Shown: positions 40,259 to 49,622, counted from the first letter of the stretch. The stretch is DNA of 64,000 nt from Rhodospirillum sp047263945 (GCF_047263945.1 NZ_JBLAVB010000004.1:1-64000); one strand, 5' to 3'. Notes: generated from the sequence alone by a model not told the origin. A program made the numbers and translations.

Positions 40259-41413
40259 ATGACCATGATCCAGAAGACCGACAGCCGGGCCTTGCTGCCC
40301 AATGGCCTGCGAGACATCCTCCCCCCCGATGCCGCATTCGAGGCCGCGACGGTGGAAAACCTGCTCGCAACCTTCTCCGGCCACGGCTATGACCGGGTCA
40401 AGCCCCCCCTCATCGAGTTCGAGGAAGGGTTGCTGACCGGCTCGGGCAAGGCCACTGCGGCCCAGACCTTCCGCGTGATGGACCCCATCACCCAACGGAT
40501 GATGGGACTCCGCGCAGATATCACCATTCAGGTTGCGCGCATCGCCGCCACCCGGTTGGCGGGGTCCCCCCGTCCCCTGCGGCTGGCCTATTCCGGGCAG
40601 GTCGCCCGGGTGAAAGGGACCCAACTCCGCCCTGAACGCCAGTTTACCCAGGCTGGCTTCGAGTTGATTGGCGCCGAGGGTGTGGACGCCGATGCCGAAG
40701 TCGCCCTGCTGGCCGTAGAGTCGCTCAATAGCCTGGGCATCGGTTTGGTGACCCTGGACCTGAACAGCCCCCGGTTGGTGCCCAGCCTCTGCGCGTCCCT
40801 GGGTTTGGACGCCGCGACGACAGGCGACCTGCGCAAGCTGCTGGAGCAGAAAGACATCGCCGCCGTTGCCGATCTGGCGGGAGACAAGGCCGCCCCCCTG
40901 CTCGCCCTGGCCGAAGCCGTGGGTCCTGCAGAAACGGTTCTCGCCCGCCTCGATGCCCTGGAGCTACCCCAGGAGGCTGCGGCCCACCGGGACGCCCTCG
41001 TTGCCCTGACCCGCCGTGTCATGATTCGAGCACCGGAAACCAACGTGACCATCGACCCCCTGGAGCACAAGGGCTTCGAATACCACACGGGTATCAGCTT
41101 CGCCCTGTTCGCACGGGGTGCCCGGGGAGAATTGGGCCGCGGCGGAGAATACCTCTCCGAGCTGGGCGAGAGTTCGGAACGCTGCCGGGGGGTGACCCTC
41201 TATCTGGATTCGGTCCTGGATGTCGTTCCCAGACCGGCCCCTGATCGCCGCATTCTGGTTCCCTCGGACCTGGATCGATCCACCCGCCGCGCCCTGGTGG
41301 CGGACGGCTGGGTAACCGTTCCCGCCCTGGGAGCCGAAGCCGACGCCGTGGAGGCCAAAAGACTGGCCTGTGGCTATCTGTTGGGTAAGACCGGAACACC
41401 AAGTCCCGTTTGA
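40259..41413 (+). CDS. hisZ: ATP phosphoribosyltransferase regulatory subunit (384 aa)
   Basis: Catalytically inactive HisRS-like partner of short HisG, needed for the first step of histidine synthesis. MTMIQKTDSRALLPNGLRDI and PPDAAFEAATVENLLATFSG open the class II aaRS-like core. RMMGLRADITIQVARIAATR stands for motif 2 of HisRS relatives, and RPERQFTQAGFELIGAEG follows. GFEYHTGISFALFARGARGE is the C-terminal block. Length and the downstream purA neighbour are typical of alphaproteobacteria. hisG is not in the window. Confidence 0.94.
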   Translation: MTMIQKTDSRALLPNGLRDILPPDAAFEAATVENLLATFSGHGYDRVKPPLIEFEEGLLTGSGKATAAQTFRVMDPITQRMMGLRADITIQVARIAATRLAGSPRPLRLAYSGQVARVKGTQLRPERQFTQAGFELIGAEGVDADAEVALLAVESLNSLGIGLVTLDLNSPRLVPSLCASLGLDAATTGDLRKLLEQKDIAAVADLAGDKAAPLLALAEAVGPAETVLARLDALELPQEAAAHRDALVALTRRVMIRAPETNVTIDPLEHKGFEYHTGISFALFARGARGELGRGGEYLSELGESSERCRGVTLYLDSVLDVVPRPAPDRRILVPSDLDRSTRRALVADGWVTVPALGAEADAVEAKRLACGYLLGKTGTPSPV

Positions 41414-41430
41414 TCCCCGACAGGGGATCA
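41411..41430 (+). promoter_or_regulatory. Hairpin between hisZ and purA
   Basis: TGATCCCC-GACA-GGGGATCA is a perfect 8-bp stem that includes the hisZ stop codon. No T-run follows, so it is more likely a processing or attenuation structure than a terminator. Confidence 0.45.
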
Positions 41431-41485
41431 AAGCACATTTGGTGCGGGATAATGATTATTTCTCGAGACAACGGGTAATGACGCG

Positions 41486-42775
41486 ATGACGAACGTGGCC
41501 GTGGTGGGCTCCCAGTGGGGAGACGAAGGCAAGGGTAAGGTGGTGGATTGGTTGTCCGAGCGCGCCGATGTGGTGGTGCGCTTCCAAGGCGGCCATAACG
41601 CCGGCCATACCCTGGTCATCAATGGCGTGACCTACAAACTCAGCCTGCTGCCCTCTGGCGCGGTGCGGGGGAAACTCTCGATCATCGGCAACGGTGTGGT
41701 CATCGACCCCTGGGCCCTGTTCGACGAAATCGGTCGGATCCGGGATCAGGGTGTGGACATCACGCCCGAAGTCCTGCGCATCGCCGAGAACGCCGCATTG
41801 ATCCTGCCCCTGCACGGCAACCTCGACCGGGCGCGCGAAGCTGCGGCCGGAGCCTCCAAGATCGGCACCACCGGACGGGGCATCGGCCCGGCCTACGAAG
41901 ACAAGGTGGCCCGCCGGGCCATCCGCGTCTGCGACCTGACCGACGAGGATGTGCTGCGCTTCAAGGTCGACCGCATGCTGACCCACCACAATGCCCTGCT
42001 GCGTGGCCTGGGCGAGCCAGAACTGGTAGCGGAGGACCTGATTACGGCCCTACTAGAGATGGCCCCCCGTCTCTTGCCCTTCGCCTCCCCCGTTTGGAAG
42101 ATCCTGGACGAGGCCCGCAAGGCCGGGAAGAAGATTCTATTCGAAGGCGCCCAAGGCGCCCTGCTGGATGTGGATCACGGCACCTACCCCTTCGTCACCA
42201 GCTCCAACACCGTCTCCGCTGCGGCGGCCTCGGGATCGGGTGTGGGCCCGGGCAGCGTTGGTTACGTTCTGGGCATCACCAAGGCCTATACCACCCGCGT
42301 TGGCTCAGGCCCCTTCCCCACCGAACTCTTCGACGAGGTGGGCAAGGGACTGGGGGAGCGGGGCCGCGAGTTTGGCACGGTTACCGGTCGAGCCCGGCGC
42401 TGCGGCTGGTTCGACGCCGTTCTGGTGCGTCAAACCCTGAAGGTTGGCGGTATCAAGGGCATCGCGCTGACCAAGCTCGACGTGCTGGATGGCATGGACG
42501 AGTTGAAGATCTGCGTGGGCTACAAGCTCAACGGCGAGATCCTTGACCACCTGCCCGCCTCCATGAAGGCCCAGGACGCCGTGGAACCCGTCTACGAAAC
42601 CCTGGAGGGCTGGAAGGACAGCACTTACGGCGCGCGGTCCTGGGCGGACCTGCCTGCCACGGCGGTGAAATATATCCGCCGCCTGGAAGAACTGATCGAA
42701 ACCCCCGTGGCCCTTCTCTCCACCAGCCCGGAGCGTGAGGACACTATTTTGGTTCAAGATCCCTTCCAGGGATAG
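41486..42775 (+). CDS. purA: Adenylosuccinate synthetase (429 aa)
   Basis: GTP-dependent step from IMP to adenylosuccinate. MTNVAVVGSQWGDEGKGKVV holds the GDEGKGK phosphate loop. VVRFQGGHNAGHTLVI contains the catalytic His. KIGTTGRGIGPAYEDK, FEGAQGALLDVDHGTYPFVT and TTRVGSGPFPTEL are all family blocks. Length is normal. The last codons (VQDPFQG) lie inside the first unit of a 30-bp tandem repeat that continues into the gap. hisZ-purA is a common alphaproteobacterial pair. Confidence 0.97.
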   Translation: MTNVAVVGSQWGDEGKGKVVDWLSERADVVVRFQGGHNAGHTLVINGVTYKLSLLPSGAVRGKLSIIGNGVVIDPWALFDEIGRIRDQGVDITPEVLRIAENAALILPLHGNLDRAREAAAGASKIGTTGRGIGPAYEDKVARRAIRVCDLTDEDVLRFKVDRMLTHHNALLRGLGEPELVAEDLITALLEMAPRLLPFASPVWKILDEARKAGKKILFEGAQGALLDVDHGTYPFVTSSNTVSAAAASGSGVGPGSVGYVLGITKAYTTRVGSGPFPTELFDEVGKGLGERGREFGTVTGRARRCGWFDAVLVRQTLKVGGIKGIALTKLDVLDGMDELKICVGYKLNGEILDHLPASMKAQDAVEPVYETLEGWKDSTYGARSWADLPATAVKYIRRLEELIETPVALLSTSPEREDTILVQDPFQG

Positions 42776-42836
42776 GTTTGGTTCAAGGATCCCTTCCAGG
42801 GATAGCCTTGGTTCAGCATCCCTTTCCAGGGATTGG
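42751..42836. repeat. 30-bp tandem repeats across the purA stop
   Basis: Three units of about 30 bp (GGTTCAAGATCCCTTCCAGG and on), each with an ATCCCT-TCC-AGGGAT hairpin. The first unit encodes the last residues of PurA. The array may serve as a multi-hairpin mRNA end. Confidence 0.85.
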
Positions 42837-42938
42837 CCGGTCTCAGTCACGGAACATTCACCTCCGCGTCAAGTGGCGGACAGGGAAAATCGTGTAGGCT
42901 CAACACCTATGCGTTCCCTGTCCCACCGGAGGTCCTTT

Positions 42939-44180
42939 ATGTTGTCCAAGATCCCTTTCCTGCCCCCCCTGGTCTGCGCGGCCCTGGCCATCGGCAGCCT
43001 TGCCGCGCCTGCCCCGTCCCATGCGTCCGACGACGGAGTTACGGTTGGCCCTCGGCCCTATTACCTGATGGACCAACTCGATGACGGCCCCCTCAAGGAC
43101 AAACTGATGTCCTGCGCGGGCAAGCCCGTTCACCGGACCCTGTTTTCCATCGGGCACCGGGGGGCGCCCCTGCAGTTCCCCGAACATACCTTGGAATCCT
43201 ATCGGGCCGCCTATCGCATGGGGGCAGGCATCATCGAATGTGACGTGGCCTTCACCAAGGACAAACAGTTGGTCTGCCGCCACGCCCAGAACGACCTGCA
43301 CACCACCACCAACATCCTGGCGACCCCGCTCGCCGAAAAATGCACCCAGCCCTTCGTGCCCGCGCAAGGGGACACCCCGGCCCAGGCCGAATGCCGGACC
43401 TCGGACCTGACCTTGGAGGAGTTCCTGTCCCTGAAAGGCAAGATGGACGCCGCCGACAAGACGGCAACCACAGTCGAGGCCTATATGAATGCCACGCCAC
43501 ACTGGCGCACCGACCTTTACGCCACGGGCACCGGCACTCTGATGACCCATGCCCAGTACATTGCCCTGGTCCACGGCTTAGGCGCCAAATTCACACCGGA
43601 ACTGAAAGCTCCGGCCGTGGATATGCCCTTTGACGGCCTGACCCAAGACGCCTATGCCCAAATGATGATCGACGAATACAAGGCGGCGGGCATCCCTCCG
43701 GAGGACGTCTGGGCCCAATCCTTCAATCTTGACGACATTCTCTACTGGATCAAGAACGAGCCCGCATTCGGCAAGCAGGCCGTGTTCCTCGACGAGGGCA
43801 CGGAGGACGAGGCCTGGGACAATATGAACCCCGACACCTGGGCCCATTCCATGGCTGATCTCAAGGCCCAGGGTGTAACCTATATCGCCCCGGCCCTGTG
43901 GATGCTGGTCACGGCCAAGGATGGAAAGATCATTCCCTCGCGCTATGCCGAGGAAGCCAAGGCGGCAGGACTGAAAATCATCACCTGGAGCCTGGAACGG
44001 TCCGGCCCCCTGGTCACGGGCGGCGGCTGGTACTACAAGTCGATCAATGACATCACCACCTCCGACGCCAAGATGTACGAATTGGTCGACGTTCTAGCCA
44101 AGGATGTGGGTGTGGTCGGCATGTTCTCTGATTGGCCCGCCACGGTCAGCTATTACGCAAGCTGCATGGGCCTCGAATAA
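42939..44180 (+). CDS. glpQ: Periplasmic glycerophosphodiester phosphodiesterase (413 aa)
   Basis: ATG 42939 is six bases after GGAGGT; an ATG ten codons earlier is less likely. MLSKIPFLPPLVCAALAIGS and the following LAAPAPSHASD form a Sec signal peptide. The GDPD motif is intact: SIGHRGAPLQFPEHTLESYR, then GAGIIECDVAFTKDKQLVCR with the metal-binding Glu/Asp and the catalytic His pair. A large insertion sits after residue 120 (ECRTSDLTLEEFLSLKGKMD), as in GlpQ-type enzymes. It frees glycerol-3-phosphate from phospholipid head groups. glpQ is used for the type; exact substrate is open. Confidence 0.9.
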   Translation: MLSKIPFLPPLVCAALAIGSLAAPAPSHASDDGVTVGPRPYYLMDQLDDGPLKDKLMSCAGKPVHRTLFSIGHRGAPLQFPEHTLESYRAAYRMGAGIIECDVAFTKDKQLVCRHAQNDLHTTTNILATPLAEKCTQPFVPAQGDTPAQAECRTSDLTLEEFLSLKGKMDAADKTATTVEAYMNATPHWRTDLYATGTGTLMTHAQYIALVHGLGAKFTPELKAPAVDMPFDGLTQDAYAQMMIDEYKAAGIPPEDVWAQSFNLDDILYWIKNEPAFGKQAVFLDEGTEDEAWDNMNPDTWAHSMADLKAQGVTYIAPALWMLVTAKDGKIIPSRYAEEAKAAGLKIITWSLERSGPLVTGGGWYYKSINDITTSDAKMYELVDVLAKDVGVVGMFSDWPATVSYYASCMGLE

Positions 44181-44202
44181 CCCCTCTCTCGGACATCAAA
44201 AA

Positions 44203-44234
44203 AACGCCCGGACGTCTTCGGACCTGCGGGCGTT
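44203..44234 (+). terminator. Hairpin after the phosphodiesterase gene
   Basis: AACGCCCG (44203-44210) and CGGGCGTT (44227-44234) make an 8-bp stem preceded by AAAAAAA and followed by CCTCC. It resembles a terminator but is better placed for minus-strand reading because of the A-run; it may work weakly in both directions. Confidence 0.6.
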
Positions 44235-44633
44235 CCTCCTGGTCCCCAATCATTTCGAGAAAGGGCGCATCCGGCGCCTTTGGGCCAAGTCTTGGTCCTG
44301 GCCCAACTGAACCTCGAAGAGGCTCTAAAATTTAGAACTTAATTGTTCAAACCAATCAAAGTCACCAAACCTGTATATACATAATATTATCGTACCAACA
44401 GGGCCGGGACTCACATCGCTTTGGCGGCAACGCTCGATATCCGGTTCAATTCCCCTCGTGCACACTTGGCCTCACGCGTCACCCGATGAGCCAAAGCGCT
44501 TCTGAATTAACACCATCTCCGGTACTGTGTGGCGAGAAGAGGTCTTCGGAGTCCCCCAGCCTTCTCGATCCTGGGTCGCCTTGGACACCGAGATCGACGA
44601 AACGCCTCTACGCAGCACGTATTTGGAGTTGGC
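44235..44633. other. Intergenic region before the kinase-like gene
   Basis: No gene is visible here. Bases 44325-44400 are far richer in A/T than the surroundings (words such as TATATACATAATATTATCG), which suggests the promoter of the kinase-like gene. I could not fix a -35/-10 pair with certainty. Confidence 0.4.
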
Positions 44634-46670
44634 ATGGCCCAGGAAGACGGCTCGGACAAGGGATCGGCATCGACCAGGGGAGAGCCCGTTTCCCTCAGAG
44701 ATCGATTTCAAATCGACCCCACCCAGCATATCCCCGAACTGGACATGCCCAATGCCCGGGCCTTCGCCGCCAGTGACAAGCGGAACAACCAACGCAATCT
44801 CTATGCCCTGGTCTGCGAAGGATCGCTGCCACCACGCATTAATTTGATGCGCAAATTGCGCGGGGTGACCGCAGCCGGCCTGATTCCTTTGGTGGAATGG
44901 GGCACCATCGACTGGCCCCCGCTAGAAGGGCGTTGCGTCGCGGTCATTTATGAACGTCCCATGGGTGGCCGTGTGATGAAGACCATGGATTCGGTTTTCC
45001 AACCCATCTCCGACCAACAGTTCATTAAAACCATTGTTAAACCCCTGGTCGCAGCCCTGACGGAGATCCAAGCCAATTCCACCGTGCACCGGGCCATCCG
45101 ACCCACCAACCTCTATTGGCTCGACCGGGAGCAAACCAAAATCGCCCTGGGGGATTGCACAACCTCTCCCCCCGCCCATGACCAGCCGATGATCTGCGAA
45201 ACCGTGGAAAGTGGCATGGCCTCCCCCGGGGGACGGGGTGCGGGGTACTATCCGGAAGACTTGTACGCCTTGGGTGCAACCCTGGTCATCCTCTCCGTAG
45301 GACGGTGCGCCCAAAGCCACGAGAGCGACGACAGCATTCTTTCCCACAAGATCAACAACGGCTCTTACGCCACCGTCGTCGGTGACGAACGCGTTCCCTT
45401 GGGCGTCATCGAATTGGCCCGCGGCCTGCTGGCAGATGACACGGAACAACGCTGGACCCTCGAATCCATCGACATGTGGATGAACGGTCGACGCATGAAT
45501 CCCACACAGAACAAGCAGGAGAAGCGCTCCCAGCGACCCTTCATCTTTCGCGGCATGGAATATTACACACGCCGCTCCCTTGCCCATGCCTTGGCCCGGG
45601 ACTGGGAAGCGGGCGCCGTGCCACTGATGGAAGGCAAGGTGGAAGTCTGGCTGAGGCGAGGATTGGAATACCAGGAACTGGCCGATTCAGTGGCCAATGT
45701 CATCAAGGCCTCCGGCGCCCGGGCCAAAGATGTCGGCATGGCGCGGGATATGGCCATAGCCTCCGCCCTGACCCTCATGGATCCAGCCGCGCCCATCCGC
45801 TATGGTCGTCTACGCATTCATTTTGAGGCTTTTGGCACGGCCCTGGCCATTTCCCTGACCAAGAAGGAAGATATCCGCCCCTACGTGGACTTGGTTCAGA
45901 AGGATTTTTCCAAGACCTGGGTCGCATCTCAGGAAAATTTTTCAACGGAACACGGCCGCTATGGGGCAGAATTTCGCGAGATGCAAACCTACCTGACCCA
46001 GGCAACCAAAGGAGGCGGGGTCGAGCGGTGTCTTTATGAAATGACCGAATATGTGGCCTGCCGAAGTTCCCTCCTCAAGGATCAATGCGTCCTGGAAATT
46101 GGCGACCTTCTGCCAGCCCTGGAACGGGTATCGGGCAAAGTAGACACCAAGCTGCCACCAACCGACCGCCATGTGGTCGCTTTCATCGCCGCGCGCTACG
46201 CCAAGGACACCATGCCCCAGATTCACGCGATGAACGATTTGGATCCGCGCAAATCCGCCTTGGGCATGCTCGCCGTCCTGGCGCTGATCCAGTGGAAAAT
46301 GGGACCACCCAGTCTGCCTGGCTTAGCCAGTTGGCTCGGCGGCCTGATGACACCGGTCATCGACAGCTACAACAGTCGGGAACGGCAGAAGAGGCTCCGC
46401 AAGGAGCTTCCAAAACTGGTCCGCAAGGGAAGCCTGCCCGAACTGTTCCAGTTGCTGGACGATGCCGAGGAACGCCAGGCGGATTTCGACGAATTCGCCG
46501 TGGCCCGCCAACAATTTGCCCAGGCGGCCCAACAGGTGGCCGCCCTGGAAAGTGGGAACTTTCGGGTCAGCGAGAGTTCAGAGAGGCTGGGTCAGCAAAC
46601 CGCAGCCTCCATTTCCGCAGCGATCGCCCTTTTGGCGACCGCCTTCGTGATCCTCGTGCATCTGGTATAG
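44634..46670 (+). CDS. Membrane-anchored protein kinase homologue, probably catalytically dead (678 aa)
   Basis: ATG 44634 lies five bases after GGAG and starts MAQEDGSDKGSASTRGEPVS. Residues about 55-310 follow the Ser/Thr kinase plan, but key residues are lost: the HRD-x-K-x-x-N block reads HRAIRPTN (152-159), and the DFG place reads LGDCTT. PEDLYALGATLVILSVG and LLADDTEQRWTLESI look like the kinase C-lobe. Residues 320-640 are helical and of unknown type. A single membrane helix ends the protein (ISAAIALLATAFVILVHLV). The next gene, a membrane protein, is three bases away. A scaffold or ligand-binding pseudokinase is the likely reading. Confidence 0.75.
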   Translation: MAQEDGSDKGSASTRGEPVSLRDRFQIDPTQHIPELDMPNARAFAASDKRNNQRNLYALVCEGSLPPRINLMRKLRGVTAAGLIPLVEWGTIDWPPLEGRCVAVIYERPMGGRVMKTMDSVFQPISDQQFIKTIVKPLVAALTEIQANSTVHRAIRPTNLYWLDREQTKIALGDCTTSPPAHDQPMICETVESGMASPGGRGAGYYPEDLYALGATLVILSVGRCAQSHESDDSILSHKINNGSYATVVGDERVPLGVIELARGLLADDTEQRWTLESIDMWMNGRRMNPTQNKQEKRSQRPFIFRGMEYYTRRSLAHALARDWEAGAVPLMEGKVEVWLRRGLEYQELADSVANVIKASGARAKDVGMARDMAIASALTLMDPAAPIRYGRLRIHFEAFGTALAISLTKKEDIRPYVDLVQKDFSKTWVASQENFSTEHGRYGAEFREMQTYLTQATKGGGVERCLYEMTEYVACRSSLLKDQCVLEIGDLLPALERVSGKVDTKLPPTDRHVVAFIAARYAKDTMPQIHAMNDLDPRKSALGMLAVLALIQWKMGPPSLPGLASWLGGLMTPVIDSYNSRERQKRLRKELPKLVRKGSLPELFQLLDDAEERQADFDEFAVARQQFAQAAQQVAALESGNFRVSESSERLGQQTAASISAAIALLATAFVILVHLV

Positions 46671-46673
46671 GTC

Positions 46674-47210
46674 ATGGCCAAAGGACAAGAAGCCACTCGC
46701 TCGAATAAGGACGCCACTCTGGGTCTCGGAGCCAAACTGGTTCTGATCCTCTTTATCGCCCTTATGGGGTTGTTCATCATCCCGACAGTGATTTTGTTCT
46801 GCGTCGCCATGCTCCCCACGATGGTCGCCACGATAACCGACCGTTCCATGAGCAAGATGAGTTGGCTGTGCGTGGGTGGCCTGAATTTTGCCGGGACAGT
46901 CCCCTTTATCGGAGACCTTTGGGCCCAGGGGGGCCATATGGAAATCGCCATGTCCATGGTGACCAATGTGTTCACCATCATGCTGATCTACGGTGCTGCG
47001 GCCATTGGCTGGCTTCTTTATGTTTCCGTTCCCCAATTGCTGGGAGCTTTCATGGCCTTGACGGCGAACCATCGGATCGCAACCATGAAGGCACAACAGG
47101 CTAAGCTCGTCGAGGATTGGGGCCCCGGCGTCAAGGAAGGCGCAGAAGAAGCCCTGGCCGAGTTCCTCCGCCGGGGACGGGTTTCGGATTTCCAGGCACC
47201 TAAAAGTTAG
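46674..47210 (+). CDS. Multi-pass membrane protein paired with the kinase homologue (178 aa)
   Basis: Starts MAKGQEATRSNKDATLGLGA three bases after the kinase-homologue stop. Four hydrophobic stretches are visible, near 20-50 (LVLILFIALMGLFIIPTVIL), 65-80, 100-115 (VTNVFTIMLIYGAAAIGWLL) and 115-130. A cytoplasmic tail carries AQQAKLVEDWGPGVKEGAEE. I do not recognise the family. The close coupling suggests that the two proteins form one membrane complex. Confidence 0.75.
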   Translation: MAKGQEATRSNKDATLGLGAKLVLILFIALMGLFIIPTVILFCVAMLPTMVATITDRSMSKMSWLCVGGLNFAGTVPFIGDLWAQGGHMEIAMSMVTNVFTIMLIYGAAAIGWLLYVSVPQLLGAFMALTANHRIATMKAQQAKLVEDWGPGVKEGAEEALAEFLRRGRVSDFQAPKS

Positions 47211-47352
47211 CCACCTGGATCACGTCTGCGAGCCATATTCTGGCCAAGGTCGCTCTGTAAAACTGACACTGAGCAAGGAGTCCCCTTCCTCCCCCCATCG
47301 GTCTGTCCCATATCTTTCCTCCGTCACCAACCGCTCCAGGGAGCTCTCCCCC

Positions 47353-49449
47353 ATGCCGAAAGTCATCAGCCCATCCATGGCCTTTGCCCTGGTCGGCATC
47401 GCCCTGCCCGTCATGGCTTTACCGATCGCGGCTTCCGCCGGAGAGCCTGGGCCGACCCTGAGACGGGTCCTTCTGTCCACGGGGGGTGTGGGGCTTTTTG
47501 AATACGCCGTCACGGTGGATGGAACGGCAACCGTGACCCTGCCCACCCGCCTGGATCAGGTGAACGACCTGCTCAAAAGCCTCACGGTCAATGACCCGCA
47601 GGGTACCGCCGTATCCGCCCGTTTGGCCGTGCGCGATCCCTTACCTGCCCTGTTCCGCGACATGCCCTTCCCGCCCGACGCATTGGACTCCCCCGAAGCC
47701 CTGTTCGGCGCTTTGAAGGGAGAGGAGATCACCCTTTCCGGTCCCAAGACCATGACCGGGCGCATTGTGTCCGTGAATCAATTCACCACGACCACCCCGG
47801 ACGGCAGTGAAATCGAGCGCCACCGGATCGGCCTGATGACCGACAAGGGACTCCGACAGTTTGTCCTTGAGGACGCAGAGACCATTTCCCTGGCCGATCC
47901 GGAGATGCGCAAGCAAGTCTCCGACGCCTTGGAAGCCCTCGCGGACAACCGCCGGGAAGACAGTCGCCAAGTGGACATTACCTTGCAAGGACGGGGAACC
48001 CGCGAGGTCACCCTGGCTCATGTGGCCGAGGTCCCCCTGTGGAAGGCCACCTACCGTCTGACCCTCCCTGCCCCCGGACAGGGAGAGGGTGCAGGAGAAG
48101 CCGCATCGGCGAAAAGCCGACTGACCGGCTGGGCGGTGCTGGAAAACCTAAGCGGCGTGGATTGGAAGAATGTCGAGCTCGGCGTGGTCTCGGGCACGGC
48201 GACGACCTTCACCCAGGATTTGTACAGTCCCTACCATGTGACTCGCCCACAGGTCCCCGTAGAGGTCCGCGACCGCGCCCTGCCCTCGCCTGACACGGGC
48301 ACCCTTCCCCAGGGACGGGGAAGCGCCGGAGGGTCGGCGATGGAGAACACTGTCGCGGCCGAATCTCCCCAGGCCTTCGACTCCCGGATGGAGCCCGTGA
48401 TGTCCCTGGCCAAGGCGGCGCCCGCACCGCGTGCCCGCTTCGCCCCGCCCCCCATGGAGGCGGCGGATACGACTCAGGTCACCGCCCAGGTGGTCTTCAC
48501 CCTGCCACAGAAGGTCACCCTGGACACGGGACAGACCCTGCTCGTTCCCCTGACGGACACCGCCATCCCCGTGCAACGGGTGGCCCATTACCAGGCCCAA
48601 GGATCGGATCTCCACCCCTGGGCTGCGGCCCGCCTGACCAACACCAGTGCGGTGGCCCTGCCCCCCGGCGCGGTCAGCGTCACCCAGGACACCCCCGACG
48701 GTCTGGCCTATCTGGGCGACACCCGACTGACCACCTTGCCTCCGGGGCAGGAACGTTTGCTCTCCTTCGCCATCGACCAGGACATCACCGTCAACCAAAG
48801 CCACTCCGACGACCGACATCTTGCGGGGATCGCAGCGGCCAAGGGGGTTGTCACCCTACGCCAGTTGGCCCGCTTTGAAACGGTCTATACCATTGAAAAC
48901 ACGGGGACGGAGGACCGCACCCTGGTCCTCGACCACCCCAAACGGCCGGGTTGGACCTTGAAGGGCAAACCGGACTTCGCCTCCCTTGGCGAAACGCCGG
49001 ACGCTCACCGGTTGCGCTTCCTGGTTCCGGCGGGGAAGACCATCACCCTGCCCCTGACCCAGGAACGAATCCTGGATGAACGCTACCGGGGACAGGACCT
49101 GGACAACGCCCTGCTGAGCTCCCTGTCAGCCACGGGTGGGTTGACGGAAGCGGAAAAACAAGCGGTCGCCAAGATGGCCCAGTTCACCGCACGGGCCAGC
49201 GAATACCAGCACCGCGCCGAAACCCTGGCCCAAAATATGACCGAGATCGAGACCGACCAAGGGCGGCTGCGGGAAAACTTGAAGAGCGTGCCGGAAGACA
49301 GCGATTTGCATACCCGCTTCATGGATCGCCTGGGACAGCTTGAAGACCGGCTGACCGCCCTGCGCAACGAAAGGTCGGAAGCGGAGAAGGAAGCCGAAGC
49401 CGCCCGGACGGCGCTGGCCGATTACATCGCCGGGCTCACCCTCCCATGA
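47353..49449 (+). CDS. Exported DUF4139-domain protein (698 aa)
   Basis: MPKVISPSMAFALVGIALPV and the following MALPIAASAG form a signal peptide, so it is secreted to the periplasm. The body is beta-rich and fits DUF4139-type proteins: LLSTGGVGLFEYAVTVDGTA, AEVPLWKATYRLTLPAPG, VLENLSGVDWKNVELGVVSG. An Ala/Pro-rich low-complexity part comes near 330-370. The C-terminal 100 residues are a coiled coil (QHRAETLAQNMTEIETDQGR, LTALRNERSEAEKEAEAART). Function is unknown; DUF4139 relatives are linked to the cell envelope. Coupled by ATGA to a small membrane protein. Confidence 0.85.
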   Translation: MPKVISPSMAFALVGIALPVMALPIAASAGEPGPTLRRVLLSTGGVGLFEYAVTVDGTATVTLPTRLDQVNDLLKSLTVNDPQGTAVSARLAVRDPLPALFRDMPFPPDALDSPEALFGALKGEEITLSGPKTMTGRIVSVNQFTTTTPDGSEIERHRIGLMTDKGLRQFVLEDAETISLADPEMRKQVSDALEALADNRREDSRQVDITLQGRGTREVTLAHVAEVPLWKATYRLTLPAPGQGEGAGEAASAKSRLTGWAVLENLSGVDWKNVELGVVSGTATTFTQDLYSPYHVTRPQVPVEVRDRALPSPDTGTLPQGRGSAGGSAMENTVAAESPQAFDSRMEPVMSLAKAAPAPRARFAPPPMEAADTTQVTAQVVFTLPQKVTLDTGQTLLVPLTDTAIPVQRVAHYQAQGSDLHPWAAARLTNTSAVALPPGAVSVTQDTPDGLAYLGDTRLTTLPPGQERLLSFAIDQDITVNQSHSDDRHLAGIAAAKGVVTLRQLARFETVYTIENTGTEDRTLVLDHPKRPGWTLKGKPDFASLGETPDAHRLRFLVPAGKTITLPLTQERILDERYRGQDLDNALLSSLSATGGLTEAEKQAVAKMAQFTARASEYQHRAETLAQNMTEIETDQGRLRENLKSVPEDSDLHTRFMDRLGQLEDRLTALRNERSEAEKEAEAARTALADYIAGLTLP

Positions 49450-49622
49450 GCCCCCATCGAAAGGATCCCTCCGGCGACGAAACGGAAACCGGCCCGCTGG
49501 ACAACCGGGACACCCGGTTCCGCAAGGGACTGGAGGGCGCCACCGGCGGCTCAGCTATGGCCGTCTGGGGTTTGCTGGCCTTGGCCGCCCTGGTCGGCCT
49601 ATCCTGGCTATTCGGATTTTAG
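49446..49622 (+). CDS. Small single-pass membrane protein (58 aa)
   Basis: ATG 49446 overlaps the DUF4139 stop (ATGA). The 58-residue protein has a polar, charged N-terminus (SPHRKDPSGDETETGPLDN) and a C-terminal membrane helix (AMAVWGLLALAALVGLSWLF). Translational coupling and a clean helix support a real gene, probably an anchor or partner for the exported protein. Below it, 49623-49827 shows no gene. Confidence 0.65.
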   Translation: MSPHRKDPSGDETETGPLDNRDTRFRKGLEGATGGSAMAVWGLLALAALVGLSWLFGF

